DNA of 64,000 nt from Streptomyces sp. CB01881 (lineage in GTDB: Bacteria; Actinomycetota; Actinomycetes; Streptomycetales; Streptomycetaceae), in contig NZ_CP026498.1 of the NCBI RefSeq assembly GCF_002953255.1, positions 9,901,025-9,965,024 of the forward strand. The letters run 5' to 3'. Under the pieces are notes generated by a model. That model was not told the DNA's origin, did not search any database, and worked only from the letters and a program-made list of their open reading frames with translations. Positions 51,938-60,895 of the stretch are shown in pieces; the first letter of the stretch is position 1; each line of letters opens with the position of its first letter. The position numbers were made by a program, and so were the translations under genes.

Positions 51938-52688
51938 GCAGGCGGTAGCCGTAGTCCACGGACTCCTGGTCCAGCAGGTCCGCGTGGCGTCGCCGCCAGG
52001 CCCCCGAGGCCAGGTCCGCACGCAGTCGCGCGATCGCCGGTTCGACCACGGACGGCGGGAGCTGGGCGAACGTCGAGCTCGCCTGCCGGATGACGGGGTC
52101 GAGGTAGGACTCCGGGCGCCGCCAGTACGCGATCTGGAAGCCGTCGGTGAAGTCGTGCGGGATGGCGAAGGGCACCACAGTGTGCGCGCCCAGCGCCTCC
52201 ACCACGGTGGACAGGGGCGTGAAGCGGGCGTGTTCGAGCTGCCGGATCTCGGGCAGGTACTCCTCGACCAGCCACAGCCCGGGCAGGTGCCCGGGATCCC
52301 AGGTGAACACGACCTGCCGACGCGAGACGCGCCGGAGTTCGCCGAGGCCACGGTGGAGGCCGGGCCAGTGGTGCACGGTCATCACCGCCATGGCGGCATC
52401 GAACGCGCCGTCCTCGAAGGGCAGTTCCTCCGCGCCGGCCAGGACCTTCCGTCGGCCGGGGTGCTGCTCCAGCATCACCCGTGAAGGGTCCACCGCGGTC
52501 ACCTCCGCGCCGGCCGGCTCGTAGGACCCGGTGCCCGCACCGACGTTGACGACCGTGCGCACTCCGGCCAGGGCCTGATGGATCAGCGCGGCCAGGCGGG
52601 GGTCGGGGCGCCGGACGTGCCGGTAGCCGATGCCGATGCGGTCGTACGTCGCCGTCGCCGGGGTCCCTCCGGGAGCAGAAGCATTCAT
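51903..52688 (-). CDS. Class I SAM-dependent methyltransferase
   Basis: 261 residues. SAM loop VVNVGAGTGSYEPAGAEVTAVDPSRVMLEQ (about 45-75), then ELPFEDGAFDAAMAVMTVHHWPGLHRGLGELRRVSRRQVVFTWDP, the UbiE/Methyltransf_11 pattern. A C-terminal half with HDFTDGFQIAYWRRPESYLDP is shared with actinobacterial small-molecule methyltransferases. ATG 52688 with GGAA upstream. Divergent from the ArsR gene, 46 bp between starts, so shared control is likely. Confidence 0.88.
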   Translation of the reverse strand: MNASAPGGTPATATYDRIGIGYRHVRRPDPRLAALIHQALAGVRTVVNVGAGTGSYEPAGAEVTAVDPSRVMLEQHPGRRKVLAGAEELPFEDGAFDAAMAVMTVHHWPGLHRGLGELRRVSRRQVVFTWDPGHLPGLWLVEEYLPEIRQLEHARFTPLSTVVEALGAHTVVPFAIPHDFTDGFQIAYWRRPESYLDPVIRQASSTFAQLPPSVVEPAIARLRADLASGAWRRRHADLLDQESVDYGYRLLIAGDGESGAS

Positions 52689-52734
52689 GCGCCGGATTCC
52701 ACCAGGCCGTTCACCGGCGGGCGAGAGATTTAGC

Positions 52735-53715
52735 ATGGGCCGAATGTTGCTGCTCCGGCTCGATGTGGACGCCCTGGCTTCGGTCCGGTTCGCGTGCTCA
52801 CCCCTCCAGGAAACCGTCCAGAGCCTGCGGGCGTGGCGCAGTCCCACCCGCTACGCCGTGCACCAGCCGTTCCTGCGGCAATCCGCCCCGCTGCTCCGTC
52901 ACCTCGACTGGCCGTTGTTGCAGGCACTGGTCGGCCCGACCCGGCTGGTCGCCGACTTCCTCACGCCGCACCCGCCGACGCCGAGCACGGACATCGACGA
53001 CGAGTTCGCCGCCCTGCGGTCGACGCCGGCCCGGCGCGTGGCACAGGGACTGCTCCAGGCGTCTGACGGCCGCCCCCTGCACCCGCTCCTGCAGGAGGCC
53101 CGCACCGACCCGCTCGGCCTGCTGGGGCGTGTCGCCGACGCCCTGCACACCTACTGGCTCCTGGTGGTCGCGCCGCACTGGCCGCGCATGCACGCCGTGC
53201 TGCGCGCCGACGTCCTGTACCGCGCCCGCCGCCTCGCCGACGGCGGAGCGGCCTCCCTGTTCGCCGACATCGACCCGGGCCTGGCCTGGCGGTCCGGTTC
53301 CGGGACCCTGGCCGTCGACGCCTTCCCCGCCGAACACCACGACCTGCCCGCCGACGGACACGGCGTGACGTTCACGCCCTCCCTGTTCTGCGACCACGCC
53401 GTCACCGTCGTCGACCTCGCTCTGCCGCCCCGGATCTGGTACCCGGCCCGCGGCCTCGCCACGGTCTGGCACACCGGCTCGACCGCCCCGCCAAGGGCCC
53501 TGGCCGACCTCCTCGGCCGCACCCGCGCCCGCATCCTCGACGGGCTCGCGGAACCGGCGAGTACCACCGGGCTGGCCCACCGGCTGGGCGTCAGCCCCGG
53601 CACGGTGAGCCAGCACCTCGGTGTCCTGCACCGCGCCGGGCTGGTCACCCGGGCCCGTCACGGGCACCTCGTCCTGTACCTGCGCAGCCCGCTCGGCGAC
53701 CAACTGCTGACGTGA
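52735..53715 (+). CDS. ArsR-type regulator with DUF5937-like N-terminal domain
   Basis: 326 residues. The N-terminal ~250 residues (LRLDVDALASVRFACSPLQETVQSLRAWRSP, HLDWPLLQALVGP, HTYWLLVVAPHWPRMHAVLRADV) are the actinobacterial DUF5937-type region. The C-terminal winged helix is ArsR-like (RARILDGLAEPASTTGLAHRLGVSPGTVSQHLGVLHRAGLVTRARHGHLVLYLRSPLGDQLL). Probable repressor of the divergent methyltransferase. ATG 52735, or the in-frame ATG 52744. Confidence 0.88.
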   Translation: MGRMLLLRLDVDALASVRFACSPLQETVQSLRAWRSPTRYAVHQPFLRQSAPLLRHLDWPLLQALVGPTRLVADFLTPHPPTPSTDIDDEFAALRSTPARRVAQGLLQASDGRPLHPLLQEARTDPLGLLGRVADALHTYWLLVVAPHWPRMHAVLRADVLYRARRLADGGAASLFADIDPGLAWRSGSGTLAVDAFPAEHHDLPADGHGVTFTPSLFCDHAVTVVDLALPPRIWYPARGLATVWHTGSTAPPRALADLLGRTRARILDGLAEPASTTGLAHRLGVSPGTVSQHLGVLHRAGLVTRARHGHLVLYLRSPLGDQLLT

Positions 53716-53951
53716 GGCCGACGGTGATGCGCGAATGCCCCACCGCCACGAGCAGCCGGCCGGCGCCCGGATCCCGCGGAGGGCGGTCCCGGGGAGGCCG
53801 GTCCCGGGTGCTCCACCGGGGACCGGCCTGCCCGCGTCCGCGCCCGTCGGCCCGTCGCACGCGGCCGGCGGCCGGCGGCCGGACGGGTGAAGCCGGGCCG
53901 GGGAGGGTTGGCGGGCGTGCCGGAGTGGCGGACGGTCGCTTGAATGGACGG

Positions 53952-54368
53952 ATGGACTGCGTCTTCTGTGCGGTGGTGGCGGGCGAGGAGCCCGCGCACC
54001 GGGTGCTGGACGACGAGGCGGCGGTGGCGTTCCTGGACCGGCGGCCGCTCTTCCCCGGCCACGTCCTGGTCGTGCCCCGCGCCCACCACCGCACGCTGGC
54101 GGACCTGCCGACGACGGAGGTGGGCCCGTTCTTCCTCCGGGTGCAGCGGGTCGCGGCCGCCGTGGAGCGCGGGCTCGGGGCGGCGGGCAGCTTCGTCGCG
54201 GCGAACAACCGGATCAGCCAGTCGGTGCCGCACCTGCACGTCCACGTGGTGCCGCGCAATCCGAAGGACGGGCTGCGCGGCTTCTTCTGGCCGCGCGGGA
54301 AGTACCCGGACGAGGCGGGCGCGGCCGAGGTCGCCGAGCGGCTGCGGGCGGCGCTCACCCCGCCCTGA
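53952..54368 (+). CDS. HIT-family nucleotide hydrolase
   Basis: 138 residues. MDCVFCAVVAGEEPAHRVLDDEAAVAFLDRRPLFPGHVLVVPRAHHRTL, and the HIT triad PHLHVHVVPRN (His94, His96, His98). Cys3/Cys6 with the following His could bind zinc, as in many HIT proteins. It hydrolyses nucleotide phosphoramidates or diadenosine polyphosphates. ATG 53952; upstream of it is a 236-bp gap rich in GGTCCCGG phrases with no gene. Confidence 0.93.
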   Translation: MDCVFCAVVAGEEPAHRVLDDEAAVAFLDRRPLFPGHVLVVPRAHHRTLADLPTTEVGPFFLRVQRVAAAVERGLGAAGSFVAANNRISQSVPHLHVHVVPRNPKDGLRGFFWPRGKYPDEAGAAEVAERLRAALTPP

Positions 54369-54468
54369 GGGCCGCCGGAGCCCGAGGCCGGCCCGGGCCG
54401 GCCTCGGGCTCCGGCGGTCGGGCTCAGGCCGGCCTTGGGCTCAGGCGGTCGGGCTCGGGCCGCCCGGC

Positions 54469-56000
54469 TCAGCCGACCCTGACGTTGTCGAGCACCCAGT
54501 ACCAGTTGTTGCTGCCGGTGTACCGGAACCGCAGCCACAGCCGGCTCGCACCGGCCGGCACGGCGAGCGCCGGCGTCTGCCGGCCGTTGGTCTCGGCGCC
54601 GTAGCTCTTGACGACGACCGGCGCGCCGCCGTCCCAGACCGCCAGCACCTGGGCGGTCCGGCCGCCCTCCTGCTGGTAGTAGGTGGTGAACGAGACCGGG
54701 ACGGTGCTCAGCCCGGCCACCGGGTACTCGGGGCTGACCAGGGTGGAGTCGTAACCACCCGTGAAGCTCTTGTCCGCCCACTCGTCGGAGTCGGCGACGG
54801 CGAAGACGCTGCGGGAGCGGACGTTGAGCTCGCGGTACTGGTCGCGCTGGGTCTTGGTCCAGAACTCGTCGGTGGTGAAGGCCCAGCCGCGCCACTCGGT
54901 GACACCGCCCGTGCCCATCGCCGAGTTGTCGACCGACCAGCCGCTCGGCGGGGTGTGGGTGAAGCCGAGGGTGCCGGCGGCGATGCCGGTCTCGTCCACC
55001 GGCCCGGTGAGCTGCGGGCGCAGCGCGTCGAACGCGTCCGGGACGAGGCTGCCGATCGGGCTCCCGTCGAGGTTCCAGGCCGGGTCGATCGCGAGGCCCA
55101 GGTGCACGATGGCGGTGGGCGCAAGGTCGACCATGCGGACGTCGTGGCGGACCGAACCCGCGGGGAGCCCACCGCCGTTGGCGATCACGAAGGTCTGCCG
55201 CTCGCTCCAGGTGGAGCCGCCGTGGCCGCCCGCGTCGGTGTGGCCGTGGTCGGCGGTGACCATGATCAGCCAGTCCTCCTGCCCGTACGTGGCGCGGCCC
55301 CGGACGGCGGCGACGATCTGGCCCACCGGGCGTCCACCCCGCGGATCGCGTCCAGGTACGCCTGGCTGGCGGCGCCACTGGCGTGGCCGGCGTGGTCCAC
55401 GTTGTCGAGCTGGACGAAGACGGCGTCCGGGTTGCCGTCGCGGAGCTTCGCGACCGCGCGGGAGGTGGCGCCCGTGTCGTACTCGGCGGACGGGGTGGCG
55501 ACGCGGGTGTCGACCTTGCCGGAGTAGACGGTGCCGGCGATCAGCGCCCAGGAGGCGACCACGTAGGTGGAGAGCGCTGGGGCGGCGGTCTCGATCCGGG
55601 TGAGGAAGTCGGGATAGGCGGCGAACGCGGGGGCGGTGAAGTTGTTGTCCTTGACGTTGTGCTTGTCGGGCCAGACACCGGTGGCGATGGTGGACCAGCC
55701 CGGACCGGAGGCGGTGGCCGCCATCGGGTTGGCGTAGAGGCCGCTGGCGGCCGTGAGACCGCCGGCCATCAGGGCGTTGAGGTTGGCGGCCCCGGCGCCC
55801 TTGATGCGGTTGAGCATGGCACCGTCCAGGCCAATGACCAGGACCTTCGGGGTGCGGGCGGCGGCTGCGGCTCCGGCGGTGGCGGTGGCGGCTGCGGCTG
55901 CGGCTGCGGCTGCGGCCACGGTCGTGCGGGCGAGCGGGCCGGCCGCGAGGGCGCCGGCGGCGCCGAGGAGCAGGCTGCGGCGGAGGATTCCGCTGGTCAC
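54469..56000 (-). pseudogene. Tat-exported alkaline phosphatase-family protein, frameshifted
   Basis: Two overlapping frames make one gene. The first (from GTG 56000, AGGAGG four bases upstream) gives a Tat signal (ILRRSLLLGAAGALAAG) and VLVIGLDGAMLNRIKGAGAANLNALMAGGL...GPGWSTIATGVWPDKHNVKDN...VFVQLDNVDHAGHASG...AYLDAIRGVDA. The expected continuation QIVAAVRGRATYGQEDWLIMVTADHGHTDAGGHGG occurs only in another frame, from about 55326. Adding one base in GCCCACCGGG (55321-55330) joins them and restores the metal sites. A C-terminal beta-domain (SNNWYWVLDNVRVG end) completes it. Either a one-base-deleted gene or a sequencing error in a C-run; in the latter case it is a normal ~509-residue phosphatase/phosphodiesterase. 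Confidence 0.85.
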
Positions 56001-56340
56001 GTCGCCTCCTGATGCTGCGTCACGAACGCGGAAGGGGCGGCGGGGAGCAGTGGGGAACTGAAGGGAGCGGTGACAACGGTCGGAGCGGCGGGTGGACGGC
56101 GGTCGCCGGGGTTTCATCCCGGGCGTGAACAGTGCCCGAATTCGGTCCAGACCCGTTACTGTTTCGTGACCATGGACCGCCCGCCGATCCCGTTCGGGAG
56201 GGTGATGGCCGGCAGTGCAGCACCCGGGGGCGATGCCGGGAGGGCCGGGGATCCCGGGATCTGGGGGGCGAGGGGGCGGTGCCGCGGGATCCGGGGGGGC
56301 GGCGCCTGGGGGCGCCCGGGGCGGTGTCCGGACGGGCGGG
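56001..56340 (-). promoter_or_regulatory. Promoter region of the phosphatase gene with GntR-type palindrome
   Basis: No gene. At 56142-56154 the minus strand reads CGGGTCTGGACCG, with GGTC/GACC arms resembling the operator core of HutC/DasR-type GntR regulators. A GntR-family gene lies directly upstream on the same strand. 56220-56340 is G-rich with GGGGGG runs. Confidence 0.45.
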
Positions 56341-57117
56341 TCAGTCCGCTTCGAGACGGGTGGTGAAGCCGAACCGGTCGCCGCGGTACAGCGAGCGCAC
56401 CCGCTCCAGCGGCACACCGGCCGCATCCCTGGTGAGCCGGTGCAGCAGCAGCATCGGCAGGGCGGGCGGCGTTCCGATCAGCAGCGCCTCGCGTGGGGAG
56501 GCGAGCACCGTCTCGATGCGCTCGTCGGCCCCGCCGAGCTCGACGCCCGCCTTCTCCGTCAGGAAGGCGTAGAACGACGAGCCGGGGTCGAACTCCCGGT
56601 CCAGCTCCGGCACCCGGGCCACCGCCAGGTAGGTGCTCTCCAGGCCGACCCGTTCGCCGTCCGCGAGCAGCACCCGTTCCAGGTGCCAGACCTGCTCCCC
56701 CACCCCGATGGCCAACTGCCCGGCCAGCAGCGGGTCGGCGGCGGACCTCTCCAGCCCGATCAGATTGCGCCCCGGGACACGCCCCTGACGGCGGACACCC
56801 TCGGTGTAGCTGGCCAGCGACAGCGGCTGCTCCAGCTTGGGCCCGGCCACCACCGTGCTGCGGCCGCGCCGCCGGACCCGCCCCTGGATCAGCAGGTCGC
56901 GCAGCGCCTGCCGGAGGGTCTCCCGGGCCACCTCGAAGCGGGCCGCGAGGTCGCGCTCGGTCGGCAGCACGCCGCCCTCGCCGAGCTCGTCGAGCAGCGC
57001 CTCCAACTGGCCCTTGACGGCGTAGTACTTGGGCACCCTGCCATGCTCGGGGATGCCTGCGCGGATGGGCGCACCGAGGCCGGGCAGGGGAGTCGCGGGC
57101 CCGGGGGTTTCGTCCAT
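56341..57117 (-). CDS. GntR-family regulator with UTRA ligand domain
   Basis: 258 residues. The N-terminal winged helix (YYAVKGQLEALLDELGEGGVLPTERDLAARFEVARETLRQALRDLLIQGRVRRRGRSTVV) and the HutC-type UTRA domain (PSLASYTEGVRRQGRVPGRNLIGLERSAAD, WHLERVLLADGERVGLESTYLA) are complete. UTRA members sense sugars, phosphosugars or histidine-pathway compounds. Likely controls the phosphatase gene 340 bp downstream on its strand. ATG 57117 precedes the DNA-binding domain by about 30 residues. Confidence 0.92.
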   Translation of the reverse strand: MDETPGPATPLPGLGAPIRAGIPEHGRVPKYYAVKGQLEALLDELGEGGVLPTERDLAARFEVARETLRQALRDLLIQGRVRRRGRSTVVAGPKLEQPLSLASYTEGVRRQGRVPGRNLIGLERSAADPLLAGQLAIGVGEQVWHLERVLLADGERVGLESTYLAVARVPELDREFDPGSSFYAFLTEKAGVELGGADERIETVLASPREALLIGTPPALPMLLLHRLTRDAAGVPLERVRSLYRGDRFGFTTRLEAD

Positions 57118-57239
57118 CCGGCCATCCTCGCAGACTCCGGCGGGCACCCGGTCCAGGGCGGCCGCGCCCGCGCCCGCACCCCGTCGGACTGGCCCTGCTG
57201 CCACAGTCACCCCACCCCGCAATGGAGTTGAGTCGACAG

Positions 57240-57946
57240 ATGGACATGTCCCCCCGAGAAGTCCGCATGCCCCTGAGCGAGGTCGTTGCGGTCCTGCAGG
57301 ACCTGAACGAGTTCGTGGTCTCCCTGGATCGCCTCGGATCCGTCAGGCTTGCGGAACCGCCGACGATGACACCGTCGGCAAGTTCATCGCCGACCGGGAC
57401 GTTGCTCGACGCTTGGCCCACGCCCGGCACGTCATCGGTGTCGCACTCGACGCGCAACTGACCGAGGAAGAGAACGCCGAGATCGATTCGCTCTGCGAGC
57501 AGGGGCGATTCTTCGGCACGACGACCGCCGACAGCTCGCCTGCGGACCAGCCCACCTCAGACGTCATCGGCGCGACTCCGGACGGACAGCCGTGGCAGCC
57601 TGCGAGCATGCCAGACCTGCGAGAACATGCGGGCCGCCACTACGCCATCCGGTTCCACTACGCCTTGCCCGACGACGCCTGGGCCGTGGAACCGAGCGAA
57701 GCCGTACCCGCGCCGGCCGCGTCGACCGGGGCCCAGAACCCCGGAGCCCACCTCCCCGGGGCTGCCTTCCTGGTGGGCTTCGTCCCCGACGAGGATCCGG
57801 CACTGGAGCCGACCGTCCACATCCACAGCCATGACGAGCACGTCATCCCCTACGCGATCATGCGCTGGTTCATGGAGCAGGTCACCGAGCAGGTGGAAAG
57901 CTGCCGGGCCGCCTACGCGCAGGAGAATCCCGAAGCAGTGGAATGA
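57240..57946 (+). pseudogene. Frameshifted actinobacterial hypothetical gene
   Basis: The N-terminal part reads well in one frame from ATG 57240 (MDMSPREVRMPLSEVVAVLQDLNEFVVSLDRLGSV) then turns into low-sense sequence near 57345. A second frame supplies ADDDTVGKFIADRDVARRLAHARHVIGVALDAQLTEEENAEIDSLCEQG and continues to the stop at 57946 (ending AFLVGFVPDEDPALEPTVHIHSHDEHVIPYAIMRWFMEQVTEQVESCRAAYAQ). The second frame has no start codon of its own near the join. So a one-base shift near 57345-57365 breaks one gene of about 235 residues, or the base sequence is wrong there. Function unknown. Confidence 0.62.
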
Positions 57947-58293
57947 GCTCGGCGTGGCCGGCGTGGTTGTGCCAGACGTGCCACTTGTCCGTGCAGTGCA
58001 GGGCATTCGGGGCACCGGCGTCCACCCTGAGATGACGCAGCGCCACCGGCACACGGAGCCGATCGGCTTCACGAAATCCGTGCCTGAACCGCCAAAACGG
58101 GGCTGTTTCCGGCCCAATCCGTGGCCATCCCCTTGACAGGTATAGACCATTCCGCTTGAGTCTCGGTCAGCCCCGCACCGGCCCGCACCCCGGTCGGCCC
58201 GTCCCCCACGACGCGCCCGCGCGGGGCGGAGCCCCCTGGCACCACAGTCCTGTCCCACCGATGTGCGGCCCCCACCGCACAAGGGGTGATCAC
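57947..58293. other. Intergenic region upstream of the chitinase gene
   Basis: No gene seen. It holds the DasR-like site and a TTGACA element (58133-58138). Its GC content dips near 58070-58155. Confidence 0.5.
58136..58151 (+). promoter_or_regulatory. DasR-responsive (dre)-like site
   Basis: ACAGGTATAGACCATT matches the Streptomyces dre consensus ACTGGTCTAGACCACT at 13 of 16 positions. It lies 143 bp before the chitinase GTG. DasR repression relieved by glucosamine-6-phosphate is established for chitinase genes; here it is inferred. TTGACA overlaps the site's start. Confidence 0.75.
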
Positions 58294-59397
58294 GTGTCAA
58301 CGAAACGCCTGCTCGCACTGCTCTCCGCCATGGTCACGGCGCTCGCGCTCGCGCTGCTGCTGCCCGCCGCCAGTGCCAGCGCCGCCGCCTGCTCCGCGCC
58401 CTGGAACGCGGCCACCGCCTACACCGGCGGCGCCTCCGCCTCCTACAACGGCCACAACTGGTCCGCCAAGTGGTGGACCCAGAACGAGGCCCCCAGCACC
58501 GCCGGCACCGGCGTCTGGGCCGACCAGGGTGCCTGCGGCGGCGGCTCGACCGACCCGTCGCCCACCCAGGCCCCGGGCGGCTGCGTCTACCCGGACTGGA
58601 CCGCCGGGCGCACCTACACCACCGGGATCATCGTCCGCTACACCAACGGCGGGCTCTACCGGGCCACTCACGACAACCCGGGGTACGACCCGGTGATCAG
58701 CACCTGGTACTGGGAGCCGTACAGCTGCGGCCCGACGCCGACGCCGACCGGCACCCCGACCACGACCCCGAACCCCGGCGGGTTCCCGGTCAGCCAGGCG
58801 CAGTTCAACCAGATGTTCCCGAACCGGAACTCCTTCTACACCTACCAGGGCCTGCTCGACGCGCTCGGCGCCTACCCCGGCTTCGCCAACACCGGCAGCG
58901 ACACCGTCCGCCGGCAGGAGGCCGCCGCCTTCCTTGCCAACGTCAACCACGAGACCGGCGGCCTGGTCTACGTGGTCGAGCAGAACACCGCCAACTACCC
59001 GCACTACTGCGACACCTCGCAGCCGTACGGATGCCCGGCCGGGCAGAGCGCGTACTACGGGCGCGGTCCGATCCAGCTGAGCTGGAACTTCAACTACAAG
59101 GCGGCCGGCGACGCGCTCGGCATCGACCTGCTGCACAACCCCAACCTGGTGCAGACCGACCCGGCCGTGGCCTGGAAGACCGCCCTCTGGTACTGGAACA
59201 CCCAGACCGGCCCGGGCACCATGACCCCGCACAACGCCATGGTCAACGGGTACGGCTTCGGCGAGACGATCCGCAGCATCAACGGCTCCCTGGAGTGCAA
59301 CGGCGGCAACCCCGCGCAGGTGCAGAGCCGGATCAACGCCTACCAGAGCTTCACCCAGATCCTCGGCACCGCCCCGGGCGCGAACCTGAGCTGCTGA
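58294..59397 (+). CDS. Secreted family 19 chitinase with two carbohydrate-binding modules
   Basis: 367 residues. Sec signal peptide (KRLLALLSAMVTALALALLLPAASASAA, cleavage about residue 31). Two CBM5/12-type modules (CSAPWNAATAYTGGASASYNGHNWSAKWWTQNE and PDWTAGRTYTTGIIVRYTNGGLYRATHDNPGYDP, each ~45 residues) joined by short Thr/Pro linkers. GH19 domain from about 165: catalytic Glu220 (NHETGG) and Glu229 (VVEQN), GCPAGQSAYYGRGPIQLSWNFNY. It hydrolyses chitin. GTG 58294 behind AAGGGG; a dre-like site precedes it. Confidence 0.97.
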   Translation: MSTKRLLALLSAMVTALALALLLPAASASAAACSAPWNAATAYTGGASASYNGHNWSAKWWTQNEAPSTAGTGVWADQGACGGGSTDPSPTQAPGGCVYPDWTAGRTYTTGIIVRYTNGGLYRATHDNPGYDPVISTWYWEPYSCGPTPTPTGTPTTTPNPGGFPVSQAQFNQMFPNRNSFYTYQGLLDALGAYPGFANTGSDTVRRQEAAAFLANVNHETGGLVYVVEQNTANYPHYCDTSQPYGCPAGQSAYYGRGPIQLSWNFNYKAAGDALGIDLLHNPNLVQTDPAVAWKTALWYWNTQTGPGTMTPHNAMVNGYGFGETIRSINGSLECNGGNPAQVQSRINAYQSFTQILGTAPGANLSC

Positions 59398-59452
59398 CGG
59401 TCCGGCAAATCCCGCCCCTGCCCGGTACGGCCCCCGCCGCCCCCACCGCTCC

Positions 59453-59498
59453 CCCGCTACTTCCCGCCGCTTCCCGGTACTTCACGGGGAGTAGCGGG
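59453..59498 (+). terminator. Weak stem downstream of the chitinase gene
   Basis: CCCGCTACT (59453-59461) pairs with AGTAGCGGG (59490-59498), 9 bp, loop 28 bases. Possible chitinase terminator. Confidence 0.4.
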
Positions 59499-59586
59499 AG
59501 CGTACCTCGGCCGGAGGAGCGGCGGGGGTGCAGAATCATCGTCACGGCGGACGACCGGGCAGGGGGCGGGGCCTAGGCTCGCAACC

Positions 59587-60711
59587 ATGAACGACCTTGG
59601 CAGCCTTGTCCAGCAGACCGCCGACCGGCTCGCCGGCCAGCAGGTCGGCGCCGTGGTCGCCGGCCTGGCCGGCGGCGCGGTGGAGATCCGCGGTGCCGGG
59701 AGCACCTCCACAGGACCGGGCGGCGGCGTGCCCGGAGCACACACCCTGTTCGAAATCGGCTCGGCCACCAAGGTGTTCACCTCGCTCGCCCTGGCCCGTC
59801 TGGTTCTCGCCGGCTCGACCGCACTCGACGAACCACTGGCCGAGGTACTGAAGGACGCACTGCCGCCCGGCGTCACCGTCCCCACCCGGGGCGGCACGCC
59901 GATCACCCTGCAACACCTGGCGACCCACACCTCCGGGCTGCCACGACTCCCCGCCGGGATGCTGCTGCCCGCCCTGCTCTCCCCGAACACGCCGGACCCG
60001 TACCGCAACTGCACCTCCGCCGCCCTGCTGTCCGGTCTCGCCCGCACCCGACTGCGCGCGGTGCCCGGCCGCAGCTTCCGCTACTCCAACCTCGGCGCCG
60101 GCCTGCTCGGCCTGGCCCTCGCCCACCAGGCCGGCACCGGCTACGAGGAGCTGGTCACGCGGGAGGTCTGCGAGCCGCTCGGGCTCGCGGACACGGTCAT
60201 CACCGTCGACGGCGAGCGTTCCGGCCGGCTCGCCCACGGCCACACGCCGGGCCGTCGCCCCGTCCCCGGCTGGCACCTCGCCGACCTCGCGGGCGCCGGC
60301 GGGCTCCGCTCGACCGCCGCCGACCTGGCGATACTCCTCCAGGCCCAGCTGGCCTGCGCCAAGGCCTCGGCCACGACGCCCGCCGAGGCGTCGGCAACGA
60401 CCACGGCGCCGGGCGGGTCGCCACTGGCGCCTGCGATAGCCCTCACCCGGGAGGTCAACCACCGCGTCAACCCCTTCGCCTGGATGCACCTCGGCTGGCT
60501 CGCCCACCGCCTCCACCCCCAGCAGGGCGGCCACCTTCAGATCTGGCACAACGGCGGGACGGGCGGGTTCCGCTCCTTCGTCGCCTTCGACCCCGAGAAG
60601 CAGGTCGGCGTCATAGCCCTGGCCAACACCCGCCGGTCGGTCGACCCTGCGGGGGTCGCGCTGCTGCGCACCCTGCAGAACGGCGGAGCAGCGGGCAAGG
60701 GCGGCGCATAG
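59587..60711 (+). CDS. Beta-lactamase-family serine hydrolase
   Basis: 374 residues, class C-like. SxxK is SATK (Ser59-Lys62), second motif YSN (FRYSNLGAGLLGLAL), and the KTG-equivalent is HNGGTGGFRSF. ATHTSGLPRLPAGMLLPALLSP and VNHRVNPFAWMHLGWLAHRL are esterase-type loops. An Ala/Thr-rich insert (KASATTPAEASATTTAPGG) is in the middle. No signal peptide. It may act as an esterase or D-aminopeptidase. ATG 59587; upstream 190 bp is GC-rich and codes nothing evident. Confidence 0.9.
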   Translation: MNDLGSLVQQTADRLAGQQVGAVVAGLAGGAVEIRGAGSTSTGPGGGVPGAHTLFEIGSATKVFTSLALARLVLAGSTALDEPLAEVLKDALPPGVTVPTRGGTPITLQHLATHTSGLPRLPAGMLLPALLSPNTPDPYRNCTSAALLSGLARTRLRAVPGRSFRYSNLGAGLLGLALAHQAGTGYEELVTREVCEPLGLADTVITVDGERSGRLAHGHTPGRRPVPGWHLADLAGAGGLRSTAADLAILLQAQLACAKASATTPAEASATTTAPGGSPLAPAIALTREVNHRVNPFAWMHLGWLAHRLHPQQGGHLQIWHNGGTGGFRSFVAFDPEKQVGVIALANTRRSVDPAGVALLRTLQNGGAAGKGGA

Positions 60712-60824
60712 GGCGGGGCGGCGCTTCGGAAGGGGTGACATACGAGCGGGGTGGCGTAGCAAGGGGATGGCGTAGCGAGCGGGGCAGCCGCATGGAAAGC
60801 GGCCTGGACCACAACCTCAGAACG

Positions 60825-60854
60825 TTGGAATTTCAAACTCACCAGATCTATAGT
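60825..60854 (+). promoter_or_regulatory. Promoter and operator-like inverted repeat of the thiolase gene
   Basis: TTGGAA (60825-60830), 18 bases, TATAGT (60849-60854). The overlapping GTTGGAATTTCAAAC is a near palindrome (arms GTTGGAA/TTCAAAC), so a repressor could sit on the -35. Confidence 0.6.
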
Positions 60855-60895
60855 GGGTTCGGCATTCCAACCACCATCAGAGGAAGGCGGCCTCC

